Assembly: GCA_024695935.1 (NCBI GenBank) | Contig: JAILHH010000003.1 | Coordinates: 62,001-126,000, forward strand | Direction: 5' to 3' | Length of the DNA: 64,000 bases | From: Acetatifactor sp. | GTDB lineage: Bacteria > Bacillota > Clostridia > Lachnospirales > Lachnospiraceae | Part shown: positions 27,237-36,129 of the stretch, piece by piece | How the letters are laid out: each line of letters begins with the position of its first letter | How positions within the stretch are numbered: position 1 is the first letter of the stretch | The notes under the pieces: model-generated | Database searches by the model: none | Seen by the model: only the letters and a program-made list of their open reading frames with translations | What the model was told of the DNA's origin: nothing | Translations under genes and position numbers: made by a program

Positions 27237-28313
27237 ATGAAGAAAAAGTTACTTAGTATTACCGGTCTGTTTTTGGCTGCATCCTTTATTCTTTACGGTT
27301 GCGGCTCGGGGGAAACTTATAAAAGTGCTGATTCAACAAGCTTTGCAGTAACTGAGTCGGCAAATGCATATGATTATGATTATGAGTCCTTTGGCACGGA
27401 TTATGATTCCGGTGATTATACTATGGATTCTCAGGCAGAGATCGAAAAGGATACTTCACAAAAGATCATAACCACAGTCCGTATGGATATTGAGACAAGA
27501 GAATATGACAAACTTTTGGGTGTCATCGACTCCTCCGTAAAAAATGCCGGCGGATATGTTGAATCCTCCAGTGAATACAATTACGGATACAATTATTCCA
27601 CCAGAAGAAACGCAGACCTTACGGTCAGGATCCCTTCCGCAAAGCTTGACGATTTTTTATCCAATGTATCAAACTATGGAAATGTGACATCAAAGCATGT
27701 TGATACCGAGAATGTGACTCTTCAGTATGTGGATCTTCAAAGTCACAAGGCAGCCCTTGTGGCAGAGGAAAGCAGGCTCTTGGAACTTTTGGACATGGCT
27801 GAAACCCTTGAAGATGTCATTACCATAGAGGATAAACTCACCGATGTCAGATACAGGATCGACAGCATGGAGAGTCAGCTTCGGACCTTTGACAACAAGA
27901 TCGATTATTCCACGGTATATATATCAGTTTCTGAGGTTGAGGTATTTACTCCCGTTGAGGAGGAGACCGTTGGAAGCCGTATAAAGAGCGGATTCATGGA
28001 ATCCCTTGACAATGCAACGGACATAGTTGTAAATTCCTTTGTATGGTTTGTATCAAACCTTCCGGAGATCGTTCTCTTTGTAATATGTATTGCCATCGCC
28101 GTATTTGTGATCAGAAAGATCAACAAGAGAAGTTATAAAAAAAGATATGGCGACGCAGGTGCAAAAAAGGAAAAGGCCGGAAGAAAGAAAGCATTTAACA
28201 GGAAAAACACAGAAAACGCAGATGCGGTAGCAAATGCATCAGGTGCAACAAGCGCAGAAACCGCAGTTAAAGATGAGGTAGATAATATTAATGGCTCAGG
28301 ATCCCAAATTTAA
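27237..28313 (+). CDS. DUF4349 lipoprotein with C-terminal membrane helix
   Basis: 358 aa. A lipoprotein signal with lipobox ILYGC is followed by a Tyr/Asp-rich linker. A DUF4349 domain (about 75-275: KIITTVRMDIETREYD, GGYVESSSEYN, a coiled-coil stretch near 180-220) precedes a transmembrane helix at about 275-300. A basic, Ala/Lys/Asn-rich cytoplasmic tail ends the protein. So it is anchored both by lipid and by a helix. ATG 27237 with AAGGGG upstream is chosen over the upstream open frame inside the protease gene. The 3' end overlaps era by 23 bases. Confidence 0.85.
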   Translation: MKKKLLSITGLFLAASFILYGCGSGETYKSADSTSFAVTESANAYDYDYESFGTDYDSGDYTMDSQAEIEKDTSQKIITTVRMDIETREYDKLLGVIDSSVKNAGGYVESSSEYNYGYNYSTRRNADLTVRIPSAKLDDFLSNVSNYGNVTSKHVDTENVTLQYVDLQSHKAALVAEESRLLELLDMAETLEDVITIEDKLTDVRYRIDSMESQLRTFDNKIDYSTVYISVSEVEVFTPVEEETVGSRIKSGFMESLDNATDIVVNSFVWFVSNLPEIVLFVICIAIAVFVIRKINKRSYKKRYGDAGAKKEKAGRKKAFNRKNTENADAVANASGATSAETAVKDEVDNINGSGSQI

Positions 28314-29202
28314 ATCAGGATTTGTAACTCTTATAGGTCGTCCCAATGTGGGAAAGTCCACACTTATGAATACGCTTATCGGTCAAAAGATAGCTATCAC
28401 CAGCAGTAAGCCCCAGACCACCAGAAACCGTATTCAGACAGTTCTCACCACGGAGGAAGGTCAGATAGTTTTCCTGGACACACCGGGAATTCATAAGGCA
28501 AAAAACAAGCTTGGCGACTACATGGTTTCCGCCGCAGAGCGAACCATGAACGAGGTGGATGTGGTGCTCTGGCTCGTGGAGCCCACCACTTTTATCGGCG
28601 CAGGCGAGAGACATATAATCGATCAGTTAAAGGGTGTCCGTACCCCCGTGATCCTGGTGATCAACAAGGTTGATACGGTTAAAAAGGAAGAGATACTTAA
28701 ATTTATCGATGCCTACAAAAATGAGCTGGATTTTGCGGAGATCGTACCGGTTTCAGCGCTAAAGGGCACAAACACGGATGAACTTGTGAGCACTATTTTT
28801 AAATATCTTCCCTACGGCGAAGCCTTCTACGATGAGGATACCATAACAGACCAGCCCATGCGCCAGATCGTGGCGGAGCTTATCAGGGAAAAGGCGCTTA
28901 GACTTTTGTCGGAGGAGATCCCTCACGGAATAGCCGTCACCATCGAGAGCATGAAGGAGCAGGGAAAGATCTGCCACATTGAGGCCACAATAGTCTGTGA
29001 GAGAGATTCTCACAAGGGCATCATAATAGGTAAGGGCGGAGCCATGCTTAAAAAGATAGGCTCCCAGGCAAGACCCGAGATCGAGGACATGCTGGAGATG
29101 CAGGTCAACTTAAAGATCTGGGTGAAGGTCAGAAAAGACTGGAGAGATTCGGATATTCTCCTTAAAAACTACGGATATAATCCAAAGGATCTGAAGATGT
29201 AG
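28291..29202 (+). CDS. era: GTPase Era
   Basis: Ribosome-assembly GTPase that binds 16S rRNA and its anti-Shine-Dalgarno end. G1 is GRPNVGKSTLMN, G3 is DTPGIHK and G4 is NKVD. The C-terminal KH domain contains GIIIGKGGAMLKKIG. Its 303 aa is the normal size. recO follows after 7 bp, the classical era-recO pairing of Firmicutes. Confidence 0.97.
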   Translation: MAQDPKFKSGFVTLIGRPNVGKSTLMNTLIGQKIAITSSKPQTTRNRIQTVLTTEEGQIVFLDTPGIHKAKNKLGDYMVSAAERTMNEVDVVLWLVEPTTFIGAGERHIIDQLKGVRTPVILVINKVDTVKKEEILKFIDAYKNELDFAEIVPVSALKGTNTDELVSTIFKYLPYGEAFYDEDTITDQPMRQIVAELIREKALRLLSEEIPHGIAVTIESMKEQGKICHIEATIVCERDSHKGIIIGKGGAMLKKIGSQARPEIEDMLEMQVNLKIWVKVRKDWRDSDILLKNYGYNPKDLKM

Positions 29203-29209
29203 GTAGATT

Positions 29210-29860
29210 ATGCCTGATTTTATAACTGTCACCGGTATGGTGCTTAAAAATGCCCCCATTGGAGAGGCGGACAACAGAATAACACTTCTCACACTGGAAA
29301 AGGGCAAGATCTCAGCCTTTGTGCGGGGAGCCAGAAAGCCTACGGGAAGGTTTGCCGCTATTTCAAATGTGTTTACCTTCGGAAAGTTTAAACTCTATGT
29401 CAAAGGCGATTCTTACTCCGTGGGAGAATGTAATGTGATCAATTACTTCGAAGATCTGATGAAGGATTACGAAGGGGCATATTACGGCATATATTTTTGT
29501 GAGATCGCCGACTATTATTGCAGGGAAAACAATGACGAAGCTTTGATGTTAAAGCTTTTGTACCAGTCCCTCAGAGCCATACTTTCAGATTCAATACCAA
29601 ACAACCTGGTAAGAGCCATATTTGAACTTAAGAGTATCATGGTAAACGGTGAGTATCCGGGAGCCCCACAGGATATGAAGCTTGGAAATACCACTCTTTA
29701 TACTCTGGAATATATTTTTAATACAAATGTGGAGAAACTTTTCACTTTTACCCTGGAGGATGAAGCCTTAAATGAGGTGGTAAAAGTGGCCGACAAATAC
29801 AGAAAACGCTTTATGGAACGGAAGTTCAAAAGTCTTGAAATACTTGAAACTCTGTGCTAA
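29210..29860 (+). CDS. recO: DNA repair protein RecO
   Basis: Acts with RecR and RecF to load RecA onto single-stranded DNA in gap repair. The N-terminal OB fold (TVTGMVLKNAPIGEADNRI) and ARKPTGRFA segment fit the family. The 216 aa are at the short end of the RecO range, and no C-terminal Cys zinc motif is present. It sits directly after era and is followed by a terminator-like hairpin. Confidence 0.88.
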   Translation: MPDFITVTGMVLKNAPIGEADNRITLLTLEKGKISAFVRGARKPTGRFAAISNVFTFGKFKLYVKGDSYSVGECNVINYFEDLMKDYEGAYYGIYFCEIADYYCRENNDEALMLKLLYQSLRAILSDSIPNNLVRAIFELKSIMVNGEYPGAPQDMKLGNTTLYTLEYIFNTNVEKLFTFTLEDEALNEVVKVADKYRKRFMERKFKSLEILETLC

Positions 29861-29908
29861 AATCTGTTAAGGTTTGTGCAAATGCGCGACCTTAGCAGAT
29901 TCTTTATA
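29861..29908 (+). terminator. Hairpin terminator after recO
   Basis: AATCTGTTAAGGT (29861-29873) pairs with ACCTTAGCAGATT (29889-29901) with one G-U pair around a 15-base loop. It starts directly after the recO stop codon. The T tract is weak. Confidence 0.6.
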
Positions 29909-29923
29909 TAAAGAGGTATTTTG

Positions 29924-30520
29924 ATGAAGAAAAAATGGATATCTTTACTTTCCGTGATATCCTTGTCATTCCTGCTTGCGGGATGCGGAGAGGTTTATCT
30001 GCCTGAAAATGTGACGGAATCTTCCATATATGTAAGCCCCGAAGGCGCCATCACATATTGCCTGGTGGAGAGCTTTGAGGCCGATTACTATGATGTGGAC
30101 GAGCTTTCCGATATGGCAAAGGTGGAGACTTCCGAGTATAACAACGGCAAGGGCAGCGAAAAGGTAAAAATCGATGAGATAAATGCATTTGACGGGAAAA
30201 TTCTTATCAAATATGAATTTTCAGATGTTGATTCCTTCAATGATTTTACGGGACTTAGTCTTACATATACGACTGTCGGAGATTACCTTACTTCTCAGGT
30301 GGTATCCGAGAACATGATCGATCCCAAAAAGGGCAATGCCATGGACGGGAAAATGTTTGATAAGCTCTCCGCAAAACATATCATTGTATCCGAGACGGAC
30401 GCCGCGCTCTACTACGGAGGAAAACTTCTGTATGTGTCAGACAACGGCGGAGTCGGAGATGACGGTGGGGTTCGCCCCTACGAAGAAGGAGAGAAGATCA
30501 CACTTATCATCAATAAATAA
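29924..30520 (+). CDS. Uncharacterised lipoprotein
   Basis: 198 aa with a lipoprotein signal (MKKKWISLLSVISLSFLLAG then Cys), followed by a globular domain I do not recognise. ATG 29924 has AGAGG about 8 bp upstream; TTG 29921 is possible. The domain is predicted outside the membrane. It lies between recO and glyQS, with a hairpin on its upstream side. Confidence 0.8.
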   Translation: MKKKWISLLSVISLSFLLAGCGEVYLPENVTESSIYVSPEGAITYCLVESFEADYYDVDELSDMAKVETSEYNNGKGSEKVKIDEINAFDGKILIKYEFSDVDSFNDFTGLSLTYTTVGDYLTSQVVSENMIDPKKGNAMDGKMFDKLSAKHIIVSETDAALYYGGKLLYVSDNGGVGDDGGVRPYEEGEKITLIINK

Positions 30521-30558
30521 AAAACGAAATTTAACATATTTGAAAGGTTGGAATTATT

Positions 30559-31959
30559 ATGGAAAAGACAATGGACAAAATCGTAGCTCTTGCAAAAGCG
30601 AGAGGATTTGTATATCCCGGTTCAGAGATCTACGGCGGACTTGCAAACACTTGGGACTACGGAAATCTCGGTGTTGAGCTCAAGAACAATGTAAAACGCG
30701 CATGGTGGCAGAAATTCGTGCAGGAGAATCCTTACAACGTTGGTGTTGACTGCGCGATCCTTATGAACCCTCAGACATGGGTGGCTTCAGGACATCTCGG
30801 AAGCTTCTCAGATCCTCTGATGGATTGTAAAGAGTGCCATGAGAGATTCAGAGCCGACAAGATCATCGAGGATTTTGCCGCTGAGAACGGAATCAAGCTT
30901 GAGACATCCGTTGACGGCTGGTCACATGAGGATATGGAGAAGTTTATCACAGACAACAACGTTCCCTGTCCTTCATGCGGTAAGCACAACTTCACCGGAA
31001 TCAGAGAGTTTAACCTTATGTTCAAGACTTTCCAGGGTGTTACAGAGGACGCAAAGAACGTGGTTTACCTTCGTCCCGAGACAGCTCAGGGTATCTTCGT
31101 AAACTTCAAGAACGTTCAGCGTACATCCAGAAAGAAAGTGCCTTTCGGTATCTGCCAGATCGGTAAGTCTTTCCGTAACGAGATCACACCCGGAAACTTC
31201 ACTTTCCGTACAAGAGAGTTCGAGCAGATGGAGCTTGAGTTCTTCTGCAAGCCCGGAACTCAGACAGAATGGTTCGAGTACTGGAGAAAGACATGTTATG
31301 AGTGGCTTCTTTCCCTGGGAATCGCAAAGGAAAATCTTCGTCTTCGTGACCACGATCCCGAGGAGCTTTCATTCTACAGCGATCATACAACAGATATAGA
31401 ATATGCATTCCCGTTCACCGACTGGGGCGAGCTTTGGGGTATTGCTTCAAGAACAGATTACGACCTTACAAGACATCAGGAGACATCAGGTGAGCCCATG
31501 GATTACTTTGATGATGAGCTCAACGAGAAGTACATTCCTTATGTTGTTGAGCCTTCACTCGGTGCTGACCGTGTGGTTCTTGCATTCCTCTGCGAAGCAT
31601 ATGATGAGGAGAATATCGGAACAGAAGAAAATCCCGATATCAGAACAGTACTCAGATTCCATCCCGCACTTGCACCTGTAAAGATCGGCGTGCTTCCTCT
31701 TTCAAAGAAGCTTAACGAGGGCGCTGAAAAGGTATTTGCACAGCTCTCAAAGAAATACAACTGCGAATTCGATGACAGAGGAAATATCGGTAAGAGATAT
31801 CGTCGTCAGGACGAGATCGGTACTCCTTTCTGCGTAACATACGATTTTGATTCTGAGACCGACGGAATGGTAACAGTTCGTTTCAGAGATTCAATGGAGC
31901 AGGAGAGAGTTGCAATCGCGGATCTCGATGCTTATTTCGCTGATAAATTTACTTTTTAA
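30559..31959 (+). CDS. glyQS: Glycyl-tRNA synthetase (single-chain, dimeric type)
   Basis: Charges tRNA-Gly. The 466-aa chain is the alpha2 class II type found in many Firmicutes, archaea and eukaryotes, not the alpha2beta2 GlyQ/GlyS type. Motif 1 is near [14 protein letters not shown], motif 2 is the [21 protein letters not shown] segment, and motif 3 is the [13 protein letters not shown] segment. An anticodon-binding domain ends the protein. A zinc-like C-x2-C pair (CKEC, CPSC) lies near 95-140. Codon use is strongly biased to C-ending codons, fitting high expression. Confidence 0.96.
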   Translation: MEKTMDKIVALAKARGFVYPGSEIYGGLANTWDYGNLGVELKNNVKRAWWQKFVQENPYNVGVDCAILMNPQTWVASGHLGSFSDPLMDCKECHERFRADKIIEDFAAENGIKLETSVDGWSHEDMEKFITDNNVPCPSCGKHNFTGIREFNLMFKTFQGVTEDAKNVVYLRPETAQGIFVNFKNVQRTSRKKVPFGICQIGKSFRNEITPGNFTFRTREFEQMELEFFCKPGTQTEWFEYWRKTCYEWLLSLGIAKENLRLRDHDPEELSFYSDHTTDIEYAFPFTDWGELWGIASRTDYDLTRHQETSGEPMDYFDDELNEKYIPYVVEPSLGADRVVLAFLCEAYDEENIGTEENPDIRTVLRFHPALAPVKIGVLPLSKKLNEGAEKVFAQLSKKYNCEFDDRGNIGKRYRRQDEIGTPFCVTYDFDSETDGMVTVRFRDSMEQERVAIADLDAYFADKFTF

Positions 31960-31973
31960 TATTGGAGTATGTA

Positions 31974-34616
31974 ATGAAGATAACATCTAAAGAATTAAGA
32001 AATGAATGGATCAAGTTTTATGTTGAGAGAGGACATGTGGATGTAGGTGCAGTGTCACTTGTATCGGATGGTTCCACAGGTGCAATGTTCAACGTTGCCG
32101 GAATGCAGCCCCTCATGCCTTATCTTCTCGGCAAGAAACATCCTCTCGGAACCAGACTTTGCAACGTTCAGGGATGTGTAAGAACAAACGATATCGAATC
32201 CATCGGAGACAAGAACCACGTATCATTCTTTGAAATGATGGGATCATGGTCTCTCGGTGATTATTTCAAGGAAGAGAGATGCAAATGGAGCTACGAGCTT
32301 CTGACAGAAGTTTTTAAATTTGACAGAGACCATCTTGCAGCTACCGTTTTTGCAGGAGATGAGGACGCTCCCAGAGATGAGGAGGGTGCAACTTTCAGAA
32401 TCGCATCAGGATTTAAGCCTGAGAACGTGTTCTTCCTTCCAAAGGAAGACAACTGGTGGGGACTTGAGTACGGTCCCTGCGGTCCCGACTCTGAGATGTT
32501 TTATGTAAAGGATGTTCCTGCCTGCGGCCCCGACTGCAGACCCGGATGTCACTGCGGAAAATATACCGAGATCGGTAATGATGTTTTCATGCAGTATGAG
32601 AGACATCAGGACGGAAGTCTCACTCCTCTTGAAAAAAAGAATGTTGATACAGGATGGGGACTTGAGAGAAATCTTGCGTTCTTAAACGGTATGGATGATG
32701 TTTATATGACAGACCTTTTTGCTCCTGTCATCGCATACATCGAAAAGACTTCAAATGTTAAGTATGATACGGATGAAAAGAACACCAGAGCAATGAGGAT
32801 CATTGCGGATCATACCCGTACGGCAGTAATGCTCATCGGTGATGCCGCAAAACTTCTTCCCTCCAATACAGGAGCAGGATATGTGCTCAGAAGACTTATC
32901 CGTCGTGCTGTCAGATACGGACGTTTACTCTCCTTAAAGACAGCAGATTATTTAAATATCGCATCCATCTATATTGATGATGTTTATAATGGCAGTTATC
33001 CGCTTTTGCCTGAAAACAAGGATTTCATCCTGGCAGAACTTGAAAAAGAGATCAACCGTTTCGAGGCAACTCTTGAAAACGGCATGAAGGAATTTAAGAG
33101 GATCCTGGAAGCAAAGAAATCCGAAAAAGCAGATATCATTGACGGAAAAAGTGCTTTCAGACTCTATGATACCTTTGGATTCCCTCTTGAACTTACAATT
33201 GAGATGGCTTCTGAGGAAGGTCTTAAGGTTGATGAAGAGGGATTTAAGGCCGCAAGCGAGGAGGCAAGAGCTCTTGCAAGAGAGAATGCAGCTTTCTCAC
33301 AAAAGACCGAGACAGACGTATTTGATTCCCTGGACGAAGCCGTAAAGACAAAGTATGTCGGATATGAAGAACTTACCGTAAATGCAAAGGTTGTTGCCAT
33401 TTCCGACGGAGAAAAGCTTGTTGAAAAGCTTGGTGCCGGAGAAAACGGTGTTGTGATCACGGATGTTACTTCTTTCTATGCCACAATGGGTGGTCAAAAG
33501 GGTGACAAGGGTGTGATCGTAAACGGCGACAAGGAAGTATTTGGCGTTGAAGAGGCGATCAAGATCCCCGGAGAGAGAGTAGGCCATGTAGGTCTTGCAA
33601 AGAGTGATGTGAAGGTCGGCGACACAGTTGTGATGAAGGTTGACACAAAGGCTCATGCGGCTACTTGCAAAAACCACTCCGCAACACATCTTTTACAGGC
33701 AGCTCTTCAGGAAGTCCTCGGAAAAGATGTTCATCAGCAGGGTTCATATCAGGATACGGAGAGAACACGTTTTGACTTTACATACGGCAATGCTGTTTCA
33801 AAGGAAAATCTTGAAAAGATCGAGAGCATCGTAAATGAAAAGATTGCTGAGAATCTCAATGTAAACACTGATGTTCTCACTATCGAAGAGGCAAAGAAAA
33901 CCGGAGCCATGGCTCTGTTTGGTGAAAAATACGGCGATACCGTGCGTGTTGTTTCGATGGGAGATTTCTCAAAGGAACTCTGCGGTGGTACACATGTTAA
34001 GAATACGGGTGACATTGCCAATTTCAAGATCGTTTCAGAAGGCGGTGTCGCTGCCGGAGTAAGACGTATCGAAGCTCTTACCGGAAGCAATGTTATCGCA
34101 TATTACAAAAAGCTGGAAAAAGAACTTGATGATGCAAGCATGGCTGCAAAGACACAGCCCGCAAATCTTGCTGACAAGGTTAATTCCATGCTGGCAGAGA
34201 TAAAGAAGTTAAATTCCGAATTAGAGTCATTAAAGTCAAAGGCTGCAAAGGCTGCCCTTTCAGATGTTATGAACGATGTAAAGGAAGTTAAGGGCATGAA
34301 GGTTCTGGCCACAAAGGTTGACGGAGTTGACATGAACGGCTTGAGAGACCTGGGTGATTCCTTAAAGGAAAAAATCGGCGAGGGTGTTGTGGTGCTTTTG
34401 TCAAACCAGGATGGCAAGGTAAATATGATCGCCATGGCAACAGACGGAGCAGTCAAGGCCGGAGCTCATGCAGGAAACCTTATTAAGGGTATCGCAGCAC
34501 TTGTAGGCGGTGGCGGCGGCGGACGCCCCAATATGGCTCAGGCAGGAGGAAAGAATCCTGCGGGAATCGATGAGGCCATAAGCAAAGCCTTTGAAGTTGT
34601 TGAAAGCCAACTTTAA
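31974..34616 (+). CDS. alaS: Alanyl-tRNA synthetase, divergent form
   Basis: Charges tRNA-Ala and clears mischarged Ser/Gly. The catalytic domain is N-terminal (motif 2 region FFEMMGSWSLGDYFKEE). The editing domain carries the zinc motif H-x3-H in NHSATHLL and C-x3-H in CGGTHV. The C-Ala domain ends with GGGGGGRPNMAQAGG. Length 880 aa is normal. Motif 1 is atypical (GSTGAMFNVAGMQPLMPY instead of the common DPTLLFTNAGM). The catalytic core has a Cys-rich stretch, CGPDCRPGCHCG, and a short insertion. ATG 31974 with GGAG at 31964 is preferred to TTG 31962. It follows glyQS by 14 bp. Confidence 0.94.
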   Translation: MKITSKELRNEWIKFYVERGHVDVGAVSLVSDGSTGAMFNVAGMQPLMPYLLGKKHPLGTRLCNVQGCVRTNDIESIGDKNHVSFFEMMGSWSLGDYFKEERCKWSYELLTEVFKFDRDHLAATVFAGDEDAPRDEEGATFRIASGFKPENVFFLPKEDNWWGLEYGPCGPDSEMFYVKDVPACGPDCRPGCHCGKYTEIGNDVFMQYERHQDGSLTPLEKKNVDTGWGLERNLAFLNGMDDVYMTDLFAPVIAYIEKTSNVKYDTDEKNTRAMRIIADHTRTAVMLIGDAAKLLPSNTGAGYVLRRLIRRAVRYGRLLSLKTADYLNIASIYIDDVYNGSYPLLPENKDFILAELEKEINRFEATLENGMKEFKRILEAKKSEKADIIDGKSAFRLYDTFGFPLELTIEMASEEGLKVDEEGFKAASEEARALARENAAFSQKTETDVFDSLDEAVKTKYVGYEELTVNAKVVAISDGEKLVEKLGAGENGVVITDVTSFYATMGGQKGDKGVIVNGDKEVFGVEEAIKIPGERVGHVGLAKSDVKVGDTVVMKVDTKAHAATCKNHSATHLLQAALQEVLGKDVHQQGSYQDTERTRFDFTYGNAVSKENLEKIESIVNEKIAENLNVNTDVLTIEEAKKTGAMALFGEKYGDTVRVVSMGDFSKELCGGTHVKNTGDIANFKIVSEGGVAAGVRRIEALTGSNVIAYYKKLEKELDDASMAAKTQPANLADKVNSMLAEIKKLNSELESLKSKAAKAALSDVMNDVKEVKGMKVLATKVDGVDMNGLRDLGDSLKEKIGEGVVVLLSNQDGKVNMIAMATDGAVKAGAHAGNLIKGIAALVGGGGGGRPNMAQAGGKNPAGIDEAISKAFEVVESQL

Positions 34617-34680
34617 TTAAAAAATAAATGGTTTTTCCGGGGGATTTGAATACCCTATGGGAAATTATGATAAAAAGATA

Positions 34681-34708
34681 TTGACGCATTTAGATTTTAT
34701 GCTATAAT
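34681..34708 (+). promoter_or_regulatory. Promoter of rpsU
   Basis: TTGACG (34681-34686), a 16-bp spacer and TATAAT (34703-34708), a near-consensus strong promoter as expected for a ribosomal protein gene. The start codon lies 84 bp downstream, leaving a leader of about 78 nt. Confidence 0.85.
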
Positions 34709-34713
34709 ATCAC

Positions 34714-34772
34714 TTGGTGTATGTTTTAAAGCACCAAAAAATAACCCAATCAGTCATGTAACTATGGGACTG
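34714..34772 (+). promoter_or_regulatory. rpsU leader with two short hairpins
   Basis: TTGGTG (34714-34719) pairs with CACCAA (34732-34737), and CAGTC (34751-34755) pairs with GACTG (34768-34772). The second hairpin ends just before the GGGAGG ribosome site, so it could affect initiation. A regulatory role is inference. Confidence 0.35.
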
Positions 34773-34792
34773 AAGGGAGGTCAGGTGTAAGA

Positions 34793-34969
34793 ATGTCAAA
34801 CGTTATCGTAAAAGAAAACGAAACTCTTGACAGCGCGCTTCGTCGTTTCAAGAGAAGTTGTGCTAAGGCTGGTATCCAGCAGGAGATTCGTAAGAGAGAG
34901 CATTACGAGAAGCCTAGCGTTAAGCGTAAGAAAAAATCTGAGGCAGCTAGAAAGCGTAAATACAACTAA
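34793..34969 (+). CDS. rpsU: 30S ribosomal protein S21
   Basis: 58 residues, fully matching bS21: starts [20 protein letters not shown] and ends in a basic tail [10 protein letters not shown]. bS21 sits near the anti-Shine-Dalgarno end of 16S rRNA and helps initiation. A strong own promoter, a leader with hairpins and a perfect terminator make it monocistronic. GGGAGG at 34775-34780 is rather far (12 nt) from the ATG; AGGTG nearer the start may serve. Confidence 0.97.
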   Translation: MSNVIVKENETLDSALRRFKRSCAKAGIQQEIRKREHYEKPSVKRKKKSEAARKRKYN

Positions 34970-34984
34970 TTAAGATTTATCTTT

Positions 34985-35016
34985 AAGACTCTGAACTTTC
35001 GTTCAGAGTCTTTTAT
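34985..35016 (+). terminator. Intrinsic terminator of rpsU
   Basis: AAGACTCTGAAC (34985-34996), a TTTC loop and GTTCAGAGTCTT (35001-35012), a perfect 12-bp stem followed by T residues. Confidence 0.92.
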
Positions 35017-35022
35017 GTTATG

Positions 35023-35088
35023 TTATGGCAACGAGCAAAGTGGCTGCCGAGCTTGCTCGGGCAGACATTTTGCGACTGCTAATCACCG
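35023..35088. repeat. Dispersed intergenic repeat, copy 3 (inverted)
   Basis: GTTATGGCAACGAGCAAAGT to GCGACTGCTAATCAC is the reverse complement of the core repeated at 21.8-22.0 kb, with an internal palindrome on CTGCCGAG and CTCGGGCAG. The changes relative to the other copies keep the palindrome. Confidence 0.8.
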
Positions 35089-35106
35089 AAAGGCGACAGC
35101 CTTCCG

Positions 35107-35160
35107 GTGGCAACGAGCGGGGTGGGGGTCTGTCTTGCTCAGTCAGACATTTGAAATGAT
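35107..35160. repeat. Dispersed intergenic repeat, copy 4 (decayed or partial)
   Basis: GGTGGCAACGAGCGGGGTGG followed by TCTGTCTTGCTCAGTCAGACATTT matches the first part of copy 3 with several changes. The inner palindrome is kept in altered form. Copies 3 and 4 together fill most of the 272-bp gap after rpsU. Confidence 0.6.
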
Positions 35161-35181
35161 CTGTATTTGGTTATTCAAATA

Positions 35182-35210
35182 TTGCTCATTTGCGGAGACT
35201 TTGTTAAAAT
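35182..35210 (+). promoter_or_regulatory. Promoter of the metallophosphoesterase gene
   Basis: TTGCTC (35182-35187), a 17-bp spacer and TAAAAT (35205-35210), 31 bp upstream of ATG 35242. An AAGGAGCGGAG ribosome site lies between. Confidence 0.55.
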
Positions 35211-35241
35211 GTTTAGCGTAGGTGTGTAAAAGGAGCGGAGT

Positions 35242-36108
35242 ATGAATCTGTTAAATATAATTATTTCCATATTTGCATTAATAATTCTGATTCTGCTCTG
35301 GGTTATTGTATTTGACAGTAATCGCTTCGTGGTCCGCACTTACGAGATCAGGGATAAAAAGATAAAAAAGCCCCTTCGGATGGCTGTTGTATCTGACCTT
35401 CATAATAAGGTATACGGAAAAGACAATTATCTTCTTATAGACAGGATCAAAAAAGAACAACCTGATGTAGTGATCCTCGCCGGAGATATCTTAACCGCAG
35501 TTAAAGGAAAGACTCTTGATATTGCCGTTGACTTTACAGACAGGATATCGAAGGAGTTTCATACATATTACGGTTTCGGAAACCACGAGCACAGGCTTTT
35601 GTTATATCCGGAAAGGTTCGGCAACATGGGCGCCGAATATATGGACAGGATTGGAAAGACAAATGCCAGGATCCTTGATAATTCATATGATACTTTTGAA
35701 GATTTTAATATAAGACTCTACGGCTCCAAGGTGGACAGGCGCTTTTATAAAAAGTTTACCAGTATCGTCATGAGGACGGAGGATCTTGAATCCGTAATGG
35801 GGGCTGTGGACGAAGGATATTACAATATACTTCTTGCTCATCACCCGGATTATTTTTATGCTTACGCAGGCTGGGGAGCGGATCTTACGATTTCCGGTCA
35901 TGTGCACGGCGGAGTTGCCAGAATACCTTTTATATGGAAGGGTGTGATCTCACCCGCATTAAAGTTTTTTCCAAAATATGACGGAGGAGAGTTTAATGAA
36001 TATGGTAAGAAAATGATCCTTAGCAGAGGTTTGGGAATGCATACCATACCGATAAGACTTTTTAACCCCGGGGAACTGGTCATAATAGACTTAAAACCTG
36101 TGGAATAA
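35242..36108 (+). CDS. Membrane-anchored metallophosphoesterase (YkuE-like)
   Basis: 288 aa. An N-terminal transmembrane anchor (about 4-24) is followed by a calcineurin-type dimetal phosphoesterase. Metal motifs are VVSDLHN, LAGDIL, GNHEHR, LAHHPD and SGHVHGG. YkuE-like proteins are associated with the envelope, and the natural substrate is uncertain. The catalytic domain probably faces outside. scpA follows within about 20 bp. Confidence 0.88.
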   Translation: MNLLNIIISIFALIILILLWVIVFDSNRFVVRTYEIRDKKIKKPLRMAVVSDLHNKVYGKDNYLLIDRIKKEQPDVVILAGDILTAVKGKTLDIAVDFTDRISKEFHTYYGFGNHEHRLLLYPERFGNMGAEYMDRIGKTNARILDNSYDTFEDFNIRLYGSKVDRRFYKKFTSIVMRTEDLESVMGAVDEGYYNILLAHHPDYFYAYAGWGADLTISGHVHGGVARIPFIWKGVISPALKFFPKYDGGEFNEYGKKMILSRGLGMHTIPIRLFNPGELVIIDLKPVE

Positions 36109-36129
36109 TTAATATATGTGAGGCATTTT

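Noticed and set aside
34617-34680. Terminator after alaS
   Set aside because: TTTCC and GGGAAA partly pair, but the stem is weak and no T tract follows.
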